NCBI GenBank assembly: GCA_037179385.1
Contig: CM074179.1
Coordinates: forward strand, 68,777,806 to 68,841,805
Length of the DNA stretch: 64,000 nt
Direction: 5' to 3'
Origin: Holothuria scabra
Taxonomy: Eukaryota; Echinodermata; Holothuroidea; Aspidochirotida; Holothuriidae
This document shows positions 22,881 to 34,300 of the stretch, in pieces; the stretch's first letter is position 1, and each line of letters opens with the position of its first letter. The notes under the pieces were generated by a model. That model had not been told where the DNA came from, searched no databases, and saw nothing but the letters and a program-made list of their open reading frames with translations. The position numbers and the translations under genes were made by a program.

Positions 22881-24110
22881 GAGTTAATTGATTAGGGCCT
22901 GGACTTCAGTAGAAGGTATTCATTAATTTTTACGTAGTTTGAACAGAATGAAAGTATATACAGCTCATCACTTGGGAGCACAGATTAAGCAATCAACTCA
23001 GATACCAGCAACATCCACATCGCCTTTGATCTAACATGTCTTTGTTGCATTCTAAAGGAGCAAAGTCACGTCAGGAACACTTTGGTCACTTACAAAACAT
23101 GCAGAGGGCCCATTTGGTATGTACTCCACAGACTCCACTCTATACGTGATAACTCCACCGTGACCCCCACTGACTGAAATATCCAACCTTAGTCGTGCGA
23201 GTCTGTGGGAAGGGGCCGGCAAATCCCGTCCACCCAGAGTAACGTAGGAAGCAATATATGAATGTGGGGGACCAGTTTTTGACCGTGCACCTCATCCTAC
23301 CCCATTGACCAAAAGGTACATTTGTATGCTAAATTTTTCGCTACCTGCTAACTGTATCAGGAAAGTAACTATTTGGGTCCTTTAAACACATTTGTAAATA
23401 TGGAGCTCTTGTAATGTAGATAATAGTGTAGATTTAGGGTTTCCTTTGAGGAAGAAATTTGAATATTTGTGGGACTATCGAAGATTCTGTGTTTCCTATA
23501 AGCATATTTCTAAGATAGCATGTCGACTGAGGATCGTTGTTGTTACATAATGACACATAAGAAGTGCGGATTGAGGCTTCTCGGTGTAAGCTCCCTAACT
23601 TTTGTTGTCTTTATTAAAAAGAATATTTAAAAATTAAGAGCCTATTTGGAAGAAAAATTTAGGGAAACAGCACTGTAGAGGCTCGGAAAAGTTAACCCCT
23701 GGCTGCTTTATGATCGAACAACCGCTTACTGAATTAGAGGTTGCAATTTGGGGCGCGGGAGGCGGGCGGAGGATTTTGCCTTTTTTAAAACTAATAATTA
23801 CAAGCATGGAGCTTTTACTAGGAAGAATTCGATATTTTAAGAAGGAAAATTTGGGAAAACCGTACTGTCGTAGACTGTCAGGTGTTATAAAGGGCAATTT
23901 TTCTCACTTTTTTGATCGGCCCTTGCCTCCTGAAACTACTTCACCGCTCTGCAATATTGAACATTGATAATATGTCGACACTTCACTGACTAAAGAATCC
24001 ATCTACACAGACTACTCAATTGACAGGGTTGACAGGTTGGAAATATCTGATGATAGCTGTGTAAGGGGGCATTTGAGTACGATAGGCCAATGTTTCCCTT
24101 CCTGGAATAT
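22881..24110. other. Unassigned sequence
   Basis: Complementary open frames at 23634-23967 are unrecognised. Two similar blocks (GGAAGAAAAATTTAGGGAAA near 23649 and GAAGGAAAATTTGGGAAAA near 23840) suggest an internal duplication. Confidence 0.3.
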
Positions 24111-24260
24111 GAAGTCTTGCTGGAAAAGCTATTGTCAGTTGGCGCAGAGGGTACAGAAAAATTTGAAAAATCGCGACCCCTCAGACAGCCGGAAATGACG
24201 TGTCTCGGGCTTGTAAGTAGTAGCTAAATTTTCTTTCAAGTGCACGTGAACACCACTGTA
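24111..24260. repeat. Relic of the GCGCCA..TTGGCGC hAT internal module
   Basis: GTCAGTTGGCGCAGAGGGTACAG, then AAATTTGAAAAATCGCGACC and CCTCAGACAGCCGGAAA, match the internal module of the hAT elements at 46562 and 49577. The ends are not recognisable. Confidence 0.5.
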
Positions 24261-24261
24261 T

Positions 24262-24385
24262 CAGGGACGTAATTTGCGCACTCAGCACCCTGAAGTTTTT
24301 GCTCCGATGGGGGAGCCATGACCCCCTGCCCCCTGCTGGCGCCACCCCTGCTGCAAAGAATCGTGGCACCCTAAATCCAGCCCTG
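24262..24385. mobile_element. Short hAT-like relic (124 bp)
   Basis: It starts CAGGGACGTAATTTGCG and ends CACCCTAAATCCAGCCCTG, an imperfect inverted pair of the CAGGGCTGGATTTAGG type common in hAT elements. Flanking 8-mers do not match. Confidence 0.45.
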
Positions 24386-26277
24386 TACAGTCTTATGAAA
24401 GATGAAGGTACAACTTTCGCTAAGCGAATCAAAGGTTTTCAGTACATTGGTGTAGTCTTCTAATAATGTACTTCTCACCAGTATCTGGGGTCACTTATCA
24501 GGGGGGCAAACGACCATATTAACCTGGTGAAAACATCCCTTTCTCCTCCCCTTCCACGTTGGCAAAGGTTTATCATATTATTCACAGACCGAGGTTATAT
24601 TAAGTTTTGATTTTTACAGGAAATGTACGTGAAGCTAGGCCGTAAATCCAATCGTTTTCGAATTATTGACGAATCGATCGTCCGATGTTATTCATTCCAT
24701 TCTCGTGGATTTAAACTTCAATATTTTAAACATTTAGAGAGTAAGCCTGACTTTTACCCTATCACTGTTTCTTCTCTTAAGGCCTGTATGTGGCTAGTTT
24801 TAACATTATGTATAATGTTAAGTAAAAAATGCATCAAATAACCACGTCACATTGCATCACGTGTAATAGTTCGGTATGTAATAACTTTCGCCATATATGG
24901 AGTACCTTTTAATACTCAGTGTTTTTTAATTAAGTATAACAAATTAACCATTGAACTTAAAGGATTTGACATAATCCTGTCATTAAAGCGGTGTGCATTT
25001 ATACATTGACCTTGATTTCCGAATCTAGCAGTCAGGGTATCGTATTTTTACGGTTGACCTTAAGATATTGGACATACACCTACAAAATATTCTTGAAGAT
25101 TGATTCGTTCTTCTTAAAGTATAATGTAACTTGAATCAAATCCAGCGTTTGAATTAGTTACCAAATGAATCTCGAACCATGAGAATCGGGTAAAATATAA
25201 TGAAGATACTCAAGAAACTAAAATTTAGAAACTCGGGAATGGAACTTAAAATTTGCAGACCCATCTGTCCAAAGATTGATATGGGGGACAAAAATAGGTA
25301 TACGTGTTTCAAAACAAAACTTGTATTAATAATGACAAAGGGCTGTGGTTATTTCATGATATTTTACCACGTACTATTAGCCATTGTTTGGGCTCTGAAC
25401 ACCAGATATAAATCTCACGGTCAGTTGGTAATTTGAGGTCTTATTGGTTAAAAAGTCGACGGTCAAGTCATGACGCTACCGGTGGAGATATGACGCCCTG
25501 TTTCAATGACCTACCTCCTTGTGGGGAACAGTAGGCCACTAATAACCCCCCACATGGAATATAACTCGGAATAATTTCCTTTTCTTTTAAGAGTGTAGGT
25601 TTGTAGACAAAATTATGAAACCAGTCACAACTACGTTTCTCGAAAGCGAAATAAAAAAAATCTGAAGGATTTCAAAATTTTGTTGTTTGGAGTGACCGTT
25701 TTTGTCCTTTTGCAGCTTTGGTGACCTCTTTCAGCATTGAAGTAAAAAATCGGATCCGGTTTGGAACAGGGAAAGTCTCTTTCTTAGCGCAAGGGTTGAC
25801 AGGGGTGAGTAAGAGGTAGACTTAATCTACGCAACGTATTCTACATTACAATGATCAGGAAAATTACGCTCGGAAAAAAATTCAGAATTTGCTATTCACC
25901 TTATCGCATGCATTAAAATATAATAATTAACATTATCTATCTTAGCTAAGCGTTAGGCCTACGATACGGGTTGTACGTGAATAAAAGATGACATCTGAAA
26001 AAAAATCATCCAACATCCTTCTAAGGATGCCCTGTACGGACACTTTACTATTCTTAAATCATCAAACGCAATGAGATATCACGTTACTATTACGATTAAT
26101 CTAACCTCAGGGTGAGATATTTACGATACACAGGTATGACGGTGGTTTTTCAATTTTTCCTTAAGGTAAGAGCAGATACCGTCAGAATTATTTAGCTCGA
26201 GTTTTAATCAAATGATTCAACACTTGCATATTGCTCTCTTAACCCGTAAAAAGCAGAGATTGGTGTTATCAAAATTC
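24386..26277. other. Region upstream of the fibrinogen-related locus
   Basis: No recognisable coding sequence. It probably holds the promoter of the first FReD unit. The open frames at 24623-24841 and 25200-25436 are unrecognised. Confidence 0.3.
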
Positions 26278-26364
26278 ATGATGATTTCATTGATTCCTGC
26301 CAAGTCTGTTTTATTTCTGGTTCTTGTGTGTACACATTTTATTGGATGGTCTTTCTCACAGAGG
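26278..26364 (+). CDS. FReD unit 1, exon 1: signal peptide
   Basis: 29 codons encode a hydrophobic leader ending ...HFIGWSFSQR, followed by a strong donor (AGG|GTAAGT), phase 0. An in-frame ATG also exists at 26212, but it would give the signal a long charged N-terminus, so 26278 (or 26281) is preferred. Confidence 0.6.
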
Positions 26365-29300
26365 GTAAGTTTCAAACACAGTTTAGTTTTTAGTTTACAA
26401 TTTATAAAAACAGCTGTTGGAAAAAAACTGTAAGAATTTCCGGAATTAATTACCTCAAATTATCTTAAATTGCAGCATTGCCAGCAATTTATGCATGCAT
26501 TTTCCTGAACTAAGGATGTACTTCAACAAGAGGATAATGATCTATGGTGCTACTCTAACTTGTTCGATGAACTTTCGAAATTCATTGTTGCTTTTCAAAG
26601 TCAAATTTTCTGTTGTGCAGAAATTTGGCATTTGATACCCTTATTAGGATAATTTATTAGGATAATTAATAAAGGATGATCATTGAATGCGATTGCAAGC
26701 CCTTTGATGGGGAAGCGGTTTTCCATAACTTTTGTCATATGTAAAGAATCAGTTACGCTAAAAATTTAATAATGAAATTGTTTGAAAGGCAAAGGAAATT
26801 TTACATTCTATAATCCTCAAATCAAACTTAGCGTGCATTACAAAGTTGTCTACAAGTCAATTCTAAATTGGGGACCGGAGTGGGAAAAACCTCGACTGTG
26901 AAAGATATTTTCACGAAGGCAAATGTTCTCGTTCTCAGTAGGAGACTCAAAATGTCCACATATTCATTGGTTATGTGGTGTCTGCTATCATTATACCGGT
27001 GACGAAGACAAGTTGATATGAACTGGTAGGTTAATCATTTAAATAACTGGTCTCTGACCTTATCACTGTACATTTTTTATGTAATAAAAATGATCTTATG
27101 CAAAAGTTTATTTTTCTTTTCTTTTTTCCTCCGTTTATTTCGTGAATTAAAGTTCATATATCACGGTCATGCAATCGTCCGTTTCAAAGGTTTTCATTCA
27201 TTGTGCAATATCTACCTAGTTAACATAAAATAATAAAGTTATTCACATGAATGCATTTTAAAGTCATTTTATTTTTTTGCATCGACGTAATTGTTTCCTT
27301 CCATTTCTCATTTGTAAGTGTATCCTCCTTATAAAAAGGCTTATTTTCACAGATTTAATTGTTTAGGTAACAACGACTTTCCACAATAGACCCACAAACA
27401 ATAGACTAGTCACTATATTTGCAAGCAGACCTCAATGACGATAAAAGACGATGTGAATTCTTCTTTCATTTTGTTTTTTATTTATATTTTTCACCAAACA
27501 GTTGAAGGATCGCATTGTCTTATTGACATCTTTAGCAAATTATATAGTAAACGATTAGAACCCTTACAATTCCTGAATTGAGTTTCGTATTTATATAAAT
27601 TACACAATGCTTTACCATATATATTTATTTATTTTGAAAATGAGGCCCTGATGATGCTCCTGTAATGCATTGAGCAGATAATTTCAATGCAATAATTGTA
27701 TAAAGCGAATTAAAAAGGCAAGTTTAAGAACTTTTGCAGAATCATTTTTAATACTATTTATTATTATGAAATCATTCGTCCAAATGAATGAAGTTATTTT
27801 TCGCTGCTTTAATGAGAGAGGACGTTTATTTATATGTTTGCTGTACCACATATGCAATTTGTACAAAAGGGTTCTAGTTTTAATTTGAGAGTTATGATTG
27901 AGTGAACAGCTTTGGAAGATGGAACCGATCCATGTATGATTTCACATTTTATCATGTGTTTTGAGATTTTCCTGTTTACCAACCGTTCTACAAAATATCC
28001 TTTAAGTACATCAATCGTTTTCTATTTTCTCATAGAACTCTCCAAATGGGTACAGTAGGGAAGAATACACTCAAGGTAACGGTTATGGCAATTTCATCTA
28101 AGAAACACTTGTTGTAGGAAATGTCAAGCTAGAGAAGTGCTAGAAATGTGTCCAGTTTAGTAACATCCTTTTTCTTCTTCTTCCATCACATTGGTCATTT
28201 CAACTTAGAACGATTTTAGCAGATTTTAGCACGACATTGGCATGGTATACGTTTTCATTTGAGTTTTGAAATGTTCATAGTGGGTTTTCTCCATTTCTAA
28301 AATTTCCAGTCAAATTGCATACATAAGAATGATCGCAGATCTCTTTAGTGTGTTATCTTTGTTTACATGTAAATTTAGGGAAACTAATTAAACAACATTT
28401 GCTGCCAAATTCCAAACATTTAAGCTAACGGCCGTTACGTTGCTATATATATTGCAGGTTTTTCGTACTTCAGTTTCCAAAGGCCAGTGTATCCCAGAGA
28501 TTGTCGAGAAGTATACGACCATTGCACATTATCAACAAAATTTGGTGGTGGAGTTTATTTAATTAAACCAGATGGATATCCTGAAACATTCGAAGTTTTC
28601 TGCAAAAATGCTACCGATGGTGATGGATGGACGGTATGCATTTCATAGCATTGCTTTCATATTACCCTAGTACCTTACATCAGCCATCGCAGAGCTGTAA
28701 CAGCTTAATTCACACTTTTAATATTAATGAAAATAAAAAGACGATTCAAGTGGATCAATGAAAAAATGAAAAAGAATAAATAATTAATTTATAACTTTTA
28801 TGTTCGGAATAGCTTGCATAATCCGACAGACTGCATGAAAATCCGCTTTGTATTGATAACCAGTGATATCCATACTATTACTGATTTATCTCCAAGTCAT
28901 ACTATTTATTATCGATTATTTTGTGTGTATCATGTTATCAAGCAGTTTACTATAAGATATATGTTTCATTTTTCTGCGGCGAACAAATAAAGTCTTCTAA
29001 TGAATCTCTTTCTACCATGAGACGAGAGGCCTCCGTCTCTTAAGAAGGACTTTCCCTCCCACTTCAACACATCAAAAGCATTAATTCGGCTCAGTCAAAA
29101 AGCTTACCTTGATTGCACGACTGCTCTGTTTTCGTCATATTGACAGTATGGTGAGAGAACAGTAAGGATGAATTGTACATCCATTTTCTTTTCAACTTGA
29201 AGGTAACACTATATAACATATTCGTGTTAGTGTGTAATGAAATTCCATCGAAATAACTCATTAGCTTTAATAAGTAACAACTTTGACGAGTGTCCCTTTT

Positions 29301-29577
29301 GACTTGCAACAGATAGTACACCGTCGAATAGACGGTTCACTTAACTTCCGAAGAGATTGGAATGATTACGAAAAAGGATTTGGGTTCCTTTCTAGCGAGT
29401 TCTGGATTGGAAACGAGAGGCTGTCTTTCTTAACAAACCAAGACAATTACGAACTTCAGATTGACGCGACATTAACCAATGGTTCCTCATTCTTCATCAA
29501 ATATGACTCGTTCCGAATCAGCGATGCGTGGAGTAATTTTACAATAACAGCAGTAGGACGCTATGTAGGAAATGCAG
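26278..29577 (+). CDS. Secreted fibrinogen-related protein, upstream unit (exons 1-4, C-terminal exon not found)
   Basis: Four exons splice in phase: 26278-26364, 28036-28075, 28458-28633 and 29313-29577. The product begins with a signal peptide (MMISLIPAKSVLFLVLVC...), then a short linker (NSPNGYSREEYTQG), then a fibrinogen C-terminal domain opening with YPRDCREVYDHC and running through GGGVYLIKPDGYPETFEVFC, DGDGWT, WNDYEKGFGFLSSEFWIGNE and LTNQDNYELQI. FReD proteins are typically secreted carbohydrate-binding recognition lectins of innate immunity. The domain stops at ...GRYVGNAG with a phase-1 donor. The calcium site, FST-D-D segment and WWY/SNLNG segment normally follow, but I found no such exon before 31 kb. 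The terminal exon at 35612 is phase-compatible. The unit is either a truncated duplicate or an alternative 5' half of the downstream gene. Confidence 0.65.
28036..28075 (+). CDS. FReD unit 1, exon 2: linker microexon
   Basis: A 40-nt exon between TTTTCTCATAG and CAAG|GTAACG encodes NSPNGYSREEYTQ and ends phase 1. Its phases join exons 1 and 3 without a break, the main support for it. Confidence 0.5.
28458..28633 (+). CDS. FReD unit 1, exon 3: N-terminal part of the fibrinogen domain
   Basis: Acceptor TATATTGCAG, donor ACG|GTATGC. It encodes the first FReD subdomain, with the conserved C of YPRDC and the C of VFC, plus an extra cysteine (DHC). It ends at DGDGWT, phase 0, the position where FReD genes commonly carry an intron. 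The canonical GGGWT is DGDGWT here. Confidence 0.8.
29313..29577 (+). CDS. FReD unit 1, exon 4: middle of the fibrinogen domain
   Basis: A 265-nt exon (acceptor CTTGCAACAG, donor GCAG|GTAAAG, phase 0 to phase 1). It encodes IVHRRIDGSLNFRRDWNDY onward to VGRYVGNAG. The equivalent exon of unit 2 (33311-33575) is also exactly 265 nt with the same phases, so the two are duplicates. Confidence 0.8.
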
Positions 29578-30199
29578 GTAAAGGTTTCCCTTCTCGTAAC
29601 GAATTAAATAGACTGTCGTTACATATCGTTCTTTTTTTTTTTCATTTTCTGCATGCCTCCTTGCGTGGCACACCAAAACTAGTCTTAGTCGGTTCAGCCT
29701 TTTCGGTTTTTAGACCACGAGACAGTTTATTCTCACACCGAAAAAATTCTACTGACCGATCATCTGTACGTTCACACGAGTTCATCCCGCAAAACACAGT
29801 TTTACATTCTAAATATTAAGTATAACAGCCGCCAAGATATTTTTTGTGCTTTGCTCAAAATTCTCTTCAGTTAAAAACGTTCATGAAACTTGAATTTGAA
29901 AACCGTAATATCAGGAAAGGCAAATTTTAAATAGAACCTGTAGATAATTGTTTTGAACAAGCATCTTGTGTCCAAACATTTCAAGTTCAAGCAACCTTGG
30001 AAAGTTGAAAAAAGCGAGTGGAACCAGATTTAATAATTCGTTGTCACGCTTTCCTTTTTCATTGTCAAACCTGATGACCGTCAGTTTTTTTTTTTCTTTT
30101 TTTTTAATATTGAAATGTCGACAAAAACTGCAAACTCAGCTGCCCCTCCAGTTTCAGACCTCTACATCAAGGGTCTTCCTGGAAGAAACCTAACTAAAA
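29578..30199. other. Sequence after FReD unit 1, no terminal FReD exon seen
   Basis: I searched by eye for the FST-D-x-D, GAWWY and SNLNG coding signatures and found none. The exon 4 frame stays open to 29819 by read-through, but that extension (GKGFPSRNELNRLS...) has no family resemblance. Confidence 0.45.
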
Positions 30200-30203
30200 T
30201 TAA

Positions 30204-30454
30204 CCCTTTACCGTTGTTTGGGTCCTTTTGGACCCATGCGGAGAGCGCGGCTGTCACCCATCTTTACTGTTTCACGCGGAGCTCGAAACTGCGAGTAGCT
30301 ACCCGAAAATTCGGCCACAACAACGAGAGAGACAATAGTTTAAGGTCACGGGGTCAATGACCTACGGAAGCCAATGCGGGGCGGGCTACGTCCGCTTTTT
30401 CGCCCACTCCCGAGGCGCGCAAATATGCCCCGATCGGAGCACAACGGTAAAGGG
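30204..30454. mobile_element. piggyBac-type MITE with TTAA target duplication
   Basis: 251 bp bounded by perfect 14-bp inverted repeats, CCCTTTACCGTTGT and ACAACGGTAAAGGG, directly flanked by TTAA on both sides (30200-30203 and 30455-30458). TTAA duplication and CCC-starting ends are the hallmarks of piggyBac transposition. The interior is GC-rich compared with its surroundings and non-coding. Confidence 0.85.
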
Positions 30455-30667
30455 TTAAGGATGTTCTGCATCATGATATTTACGTAATGGTCACATAAAT
30501 TAATGTCTTCATAGACAGTTTTCTCCTCACTGTACATATGTGGTATCTCATTAAATGACTATTGGGGGGGTAAGGTATGGATTGCCCGTCTTTTCGGATC
30601 CCACCAATTTTCTGCAGATCTTTAAAACAAAGAATAAGTAAAAAGTCTTTTTAAGTTAGTCAGTCAG

Positions 30668-30872
30668 TTAGATGGAGTTTTACGGTCCAGTTTCCAACCT
30701 ATTGCTTCAAGTCGAGCTCGCCAAGGCCTTATTTCCAGTTGTGGCTAACTGGCTTGTTTTCCCTACTCCATTGCCTATGAGGAGCATCACCCACAACGGC
30801 AGCAGGTTTCAGTTTTAGAGTCTTTGGTCTGATTCGACCTGGGAATCGAACCCGGGCCTTAGTCCTCGTGAG
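30668..30872 (-). repeat. tRNA-derived SINE, minus orientation, well preserved
   Basis: The minus strand has B box GGGTTCGATTCCCAGG, then CAGACCAAAGACTCTAAAA, CTGCTGCCGTTGTGGGTGATGC, GGAGTAGGGAAAACAAGCC, CCACAACTGG, GTCGAGC and TTGGAAACTGGACCGTAAAA. This is the most complete reference copy of the family in the window. Confidence 0.8.
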
Positions 30873-31062
30873 AGGCGAACTTGAAGGATCTTCTTAAGAA
30901 CATTGCCACTCGAGTTCGAAAATTTTCATAATCTCTTTTACTTTTTTGTTGTTTCCTTACAATTTTGAAGTTTTGAATTTTTGAAGTCACACAGGAATAT
31001 ACATTTAATACGGAGAGCCATATCATTTTATTATGATCTCATAGGATGGTAGATAAGAAGAT

Positions 31063-31320
31063 ATGGATCTTATCCTTGTACCTCTACTACTTGTTCTGAC
31101 AGTATTTTGTTGTTTATTAATATCTGTTCCAGGTTCCGTTATTGATCTCTGTGGGCCGGATGCAGATAATTACGGGAATTGCACGTGTATGGGTAAATGT
31201 CAGGATCCCGAAATCGAAGAGTTATGTATATGTCCAGCTGGATATCTCGTAAGGGAAGGAATATGTGTACTCCTCGAAGAATGCGGTTGCTACATTCCAG
31301 AAGAAAACAGATATCTTTTG
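31063..31320 (+). CDS. FReD unit 2, exon 1: leader plus TIL module
   Basis: It encodes a leader and a nine-cysteine TIL-like module. The donor is TTTG|GTGAGA (phase 0). An alternative acceptor lies at 31131-31132 with a good CTGAC branch-point candidate near 31098. Using it would remove the leader and give a phase-1 start that also fits exon 4 of unit 1. Confidence 0.65.
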
Positions 31321-34300
31321 GTGAGATGGTGACATGCATCTAAATAATTTTCAATTTATAAAAGACATCCGATTTTACAGTCACAACAGTTTTCCATTTA
31401 TTGTGTTGTTGACTGAGGTTTTCTACCTGTCTTTGTGGTTGAGTACGTCTTCAACCTCTGACAATATTCGTTTCAATGGATACGAATGGTTAAATAGTCA
31501 CCCCCTGATTAGGTTTGTCGAATGAATCAACAACGAATAAGATAAGCCTATCTTTCTCGATTGGGAATAAACACTGAACATACAAAGGATCTCTAACTGG
31601 GGTGTTTACACGCACAACGTTAACAGTGTCACTTTTTCCAATGGCGCCATTGGGAAAAGAAAATTTGTGCTGTTGACTATTGCAAACAAAGTGTCATTAA
31701 AGGTACCAGATCCGCCCAGTGTGCCCCATGTCCAGTTTGCCGGAAGTTTGGCCGTCAGAGCGCACAGTAGTTATACCTTTGTGCTGACATGTGGAAAAGG
31801 AGGGTGACGTTAATTAGGCCTTCCTTAGGTTTGACATGCATATTATACATCCGACTGCCTCTCGCTTAAAAGGCAATTCTCGACCAGCCTCCTATGTGGT
31901 AGCAAATCCTCAAGCCTCCGGTCTCTAGAAGAAAAAAAACCACGGAATATCAGAGCATGCTCATATTCAAATTTCAGTCGAACCAAGTTTAACTGCTTTC
32001 AACTGGATTCATGTGGTTTTCATATTGAGACATATGTAGGTGAAAACCTAGTTACATCAATTTAATCTGATGTGAAATTTTGAAAAATTCAACTTGGTTG
32101 GACGTACAACGTACCCAGTTGCTGCGGTAACATAGTTCAACCTAGCGTCGGTTTATTTTGGAATTCGGGTACGTGAAACCAACTTGGACCATGACGAACT
32201 CATTTAAATATGGGCAACTTGGCTCAGCTTGGCATGGAATTTGTAAGTTGTAAATCATTAGGCTATGGAAAATTGGTTGATTTGTGTAGCACATGCCAAT
32301 CAATTAATTGGAATTTATTCTTGTTTGCCTCACTATATATATCTAGAATTGTTTTACGTAACTACTAATACTTTGTCAATATTAAACCACTTTGGCAAGT
32401 CATATATGTACATAAATGACCATTTCCCTGTTGGCTAAGTGTTCAAGTTTGGAATAAGCCTTACCAACCCGCAAACAGTAAATTATACGCATACTTGTAA
32501 TTGTCTTAGATTTTACAGAAGTTTGTTCATCATATCGTCACGTGCTTAGACCTCGTGTTCTTTAGATGTCATCTTATATATTCTTACTCATTCATAAAGA
32601 TGTATCTGTTATTGACACGCAGGATAACGAGATTTATGTAGACGAAAATTGTACTAGAAATTGTTCTTGCAATGGCTATCACCTTATCTGTGAAGAGTAC
32701 AGATGTAGTGAAAACGCAACTTGTCAGTTTAAGAACAACTCGTCTCAATGTCACTGCAACGAGGGTTACTATGGAGATGGCGAAACTTGTATGCCAGTCA
32801 CTGATTGTAATGACGTACGTGCAATCAACAACACAGAAGATGGCGTTTATACCATTATGCCTTCGGAATGGCCCTATTCACCGTTTCAAGTGTTCTGTAA
32901 CATGACAATTGATGGAGGGAACTGGACGGTGAGTCACACTAATATTTTATGACTTTAAAAAATTAAGTATTCCAAGTTCCAACACTTAGTATAATTTTGT
33001 ACAACAGGATATAAGTTGTGTAATCATATCGAAAAGATGGCACTGGTCAAGAGTCGAAATTTCTTGGTATTCAAAAAGGATGATCTCGTGAAAATAAGTG
33101 AAAGAACCATTTGGTCTCTGCTAGAAATCCATTCGAGGCAAAGAAGCACTCCTATCAACTCGGAAAAAATCAATTTTAAAATCATTTGACCACTGCATAG
33201 CTATGTAGCAGTTGGTCATCTCCTTGTCAACTGGAAATTAAACATCACCATTAAGTTAAAGTGGAAAACCCCAGTTAGCTAGAAAACGGTATTTTGTTTT
33301 TATGCATAAGGTCTTCCAGCGTCGTGACAGAGGTGCAACTGGTTTTTATAACAACTGGAGTAGTTATAAGAACGGGTTTGGTGATGTCCGAGACGAGTTT
33401 TGGCTTGGAAATGACAAACTACATTACTTGACTAAACAAGGCACTTACGAACTGCGTGTAGACTTTGTCACGCCTACAAATTCAGCTAAATATGGGAAGT
33501 ATACTAGCTTTAAAATAGACTCTGCGGCTGATAGATACCGAGTGACGGACATCGGTACGTACAGCGGGAATGGAGGTAAGTACACTACAAAACTATATGA
33601 ATATCAAACATTTTATAGAAATTGTACTTTTATGAAACGAAGTGAACATGATGACAAAAAATGCCCCTTCATAATTTAAATAGTGTGTTCAGGTAAGGCA
33701 GTTTCACGACTTGTCTCCTATTCTATTTCCTTTTATCAGTCCCGTGTCTCCTTGTAGGTGTAATTTATAAAATTAATAAAGATAGCAAGATTAAAATGAT
33801 CGTTTTAACGAGAAATATTAGGAATAGGTCCACAAACGTAGTAGACATAGACTTATCAACAGCAAAACCTCACATATTTTATCGATTTGAACTCTTTTAA
33901 CTATCATATAAAGTTTCAGCTGATAGATATTTTGCATGCTCAGGACAATTTAAGCAGTGGCTCTTTGCAAATTTCAGAACTGAGTTACTGCGAATCTCAA
34001 GACCATGAAAAAGGATAACCAAAGTGTAGTAATCTTAAGTGAGGCTATTACATTTTCCCTTTAAAAGTATTTTTAAGGAAATCAGCCTGAGGATTCAATC
34101 TCACAGGATCGTTTGATTAGTGCACTGAAGCAAGATCTTGTATTTCATTTTACAAGACACTGTTTCTTTTCTGCCTAAATGATTTTACATACAAAACCAG
34201 AAATTGAAAAAAAATATTAAAAACCTAAAAGCGTTTCCAATTCCTGATGCTATATTTACCAAAGTTTGTATAAACTGAAGCAGTAGATTTTAAAACTAAA

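Noticed and set aside
29578..29819. Read-through extension of FReD unit 1 exon 4 as its C-terminus
   Set aside because: The sequence after the GTAAAG donor has no FReD resemblance, and the homologous exon in unit 2 also ends at this exact point.
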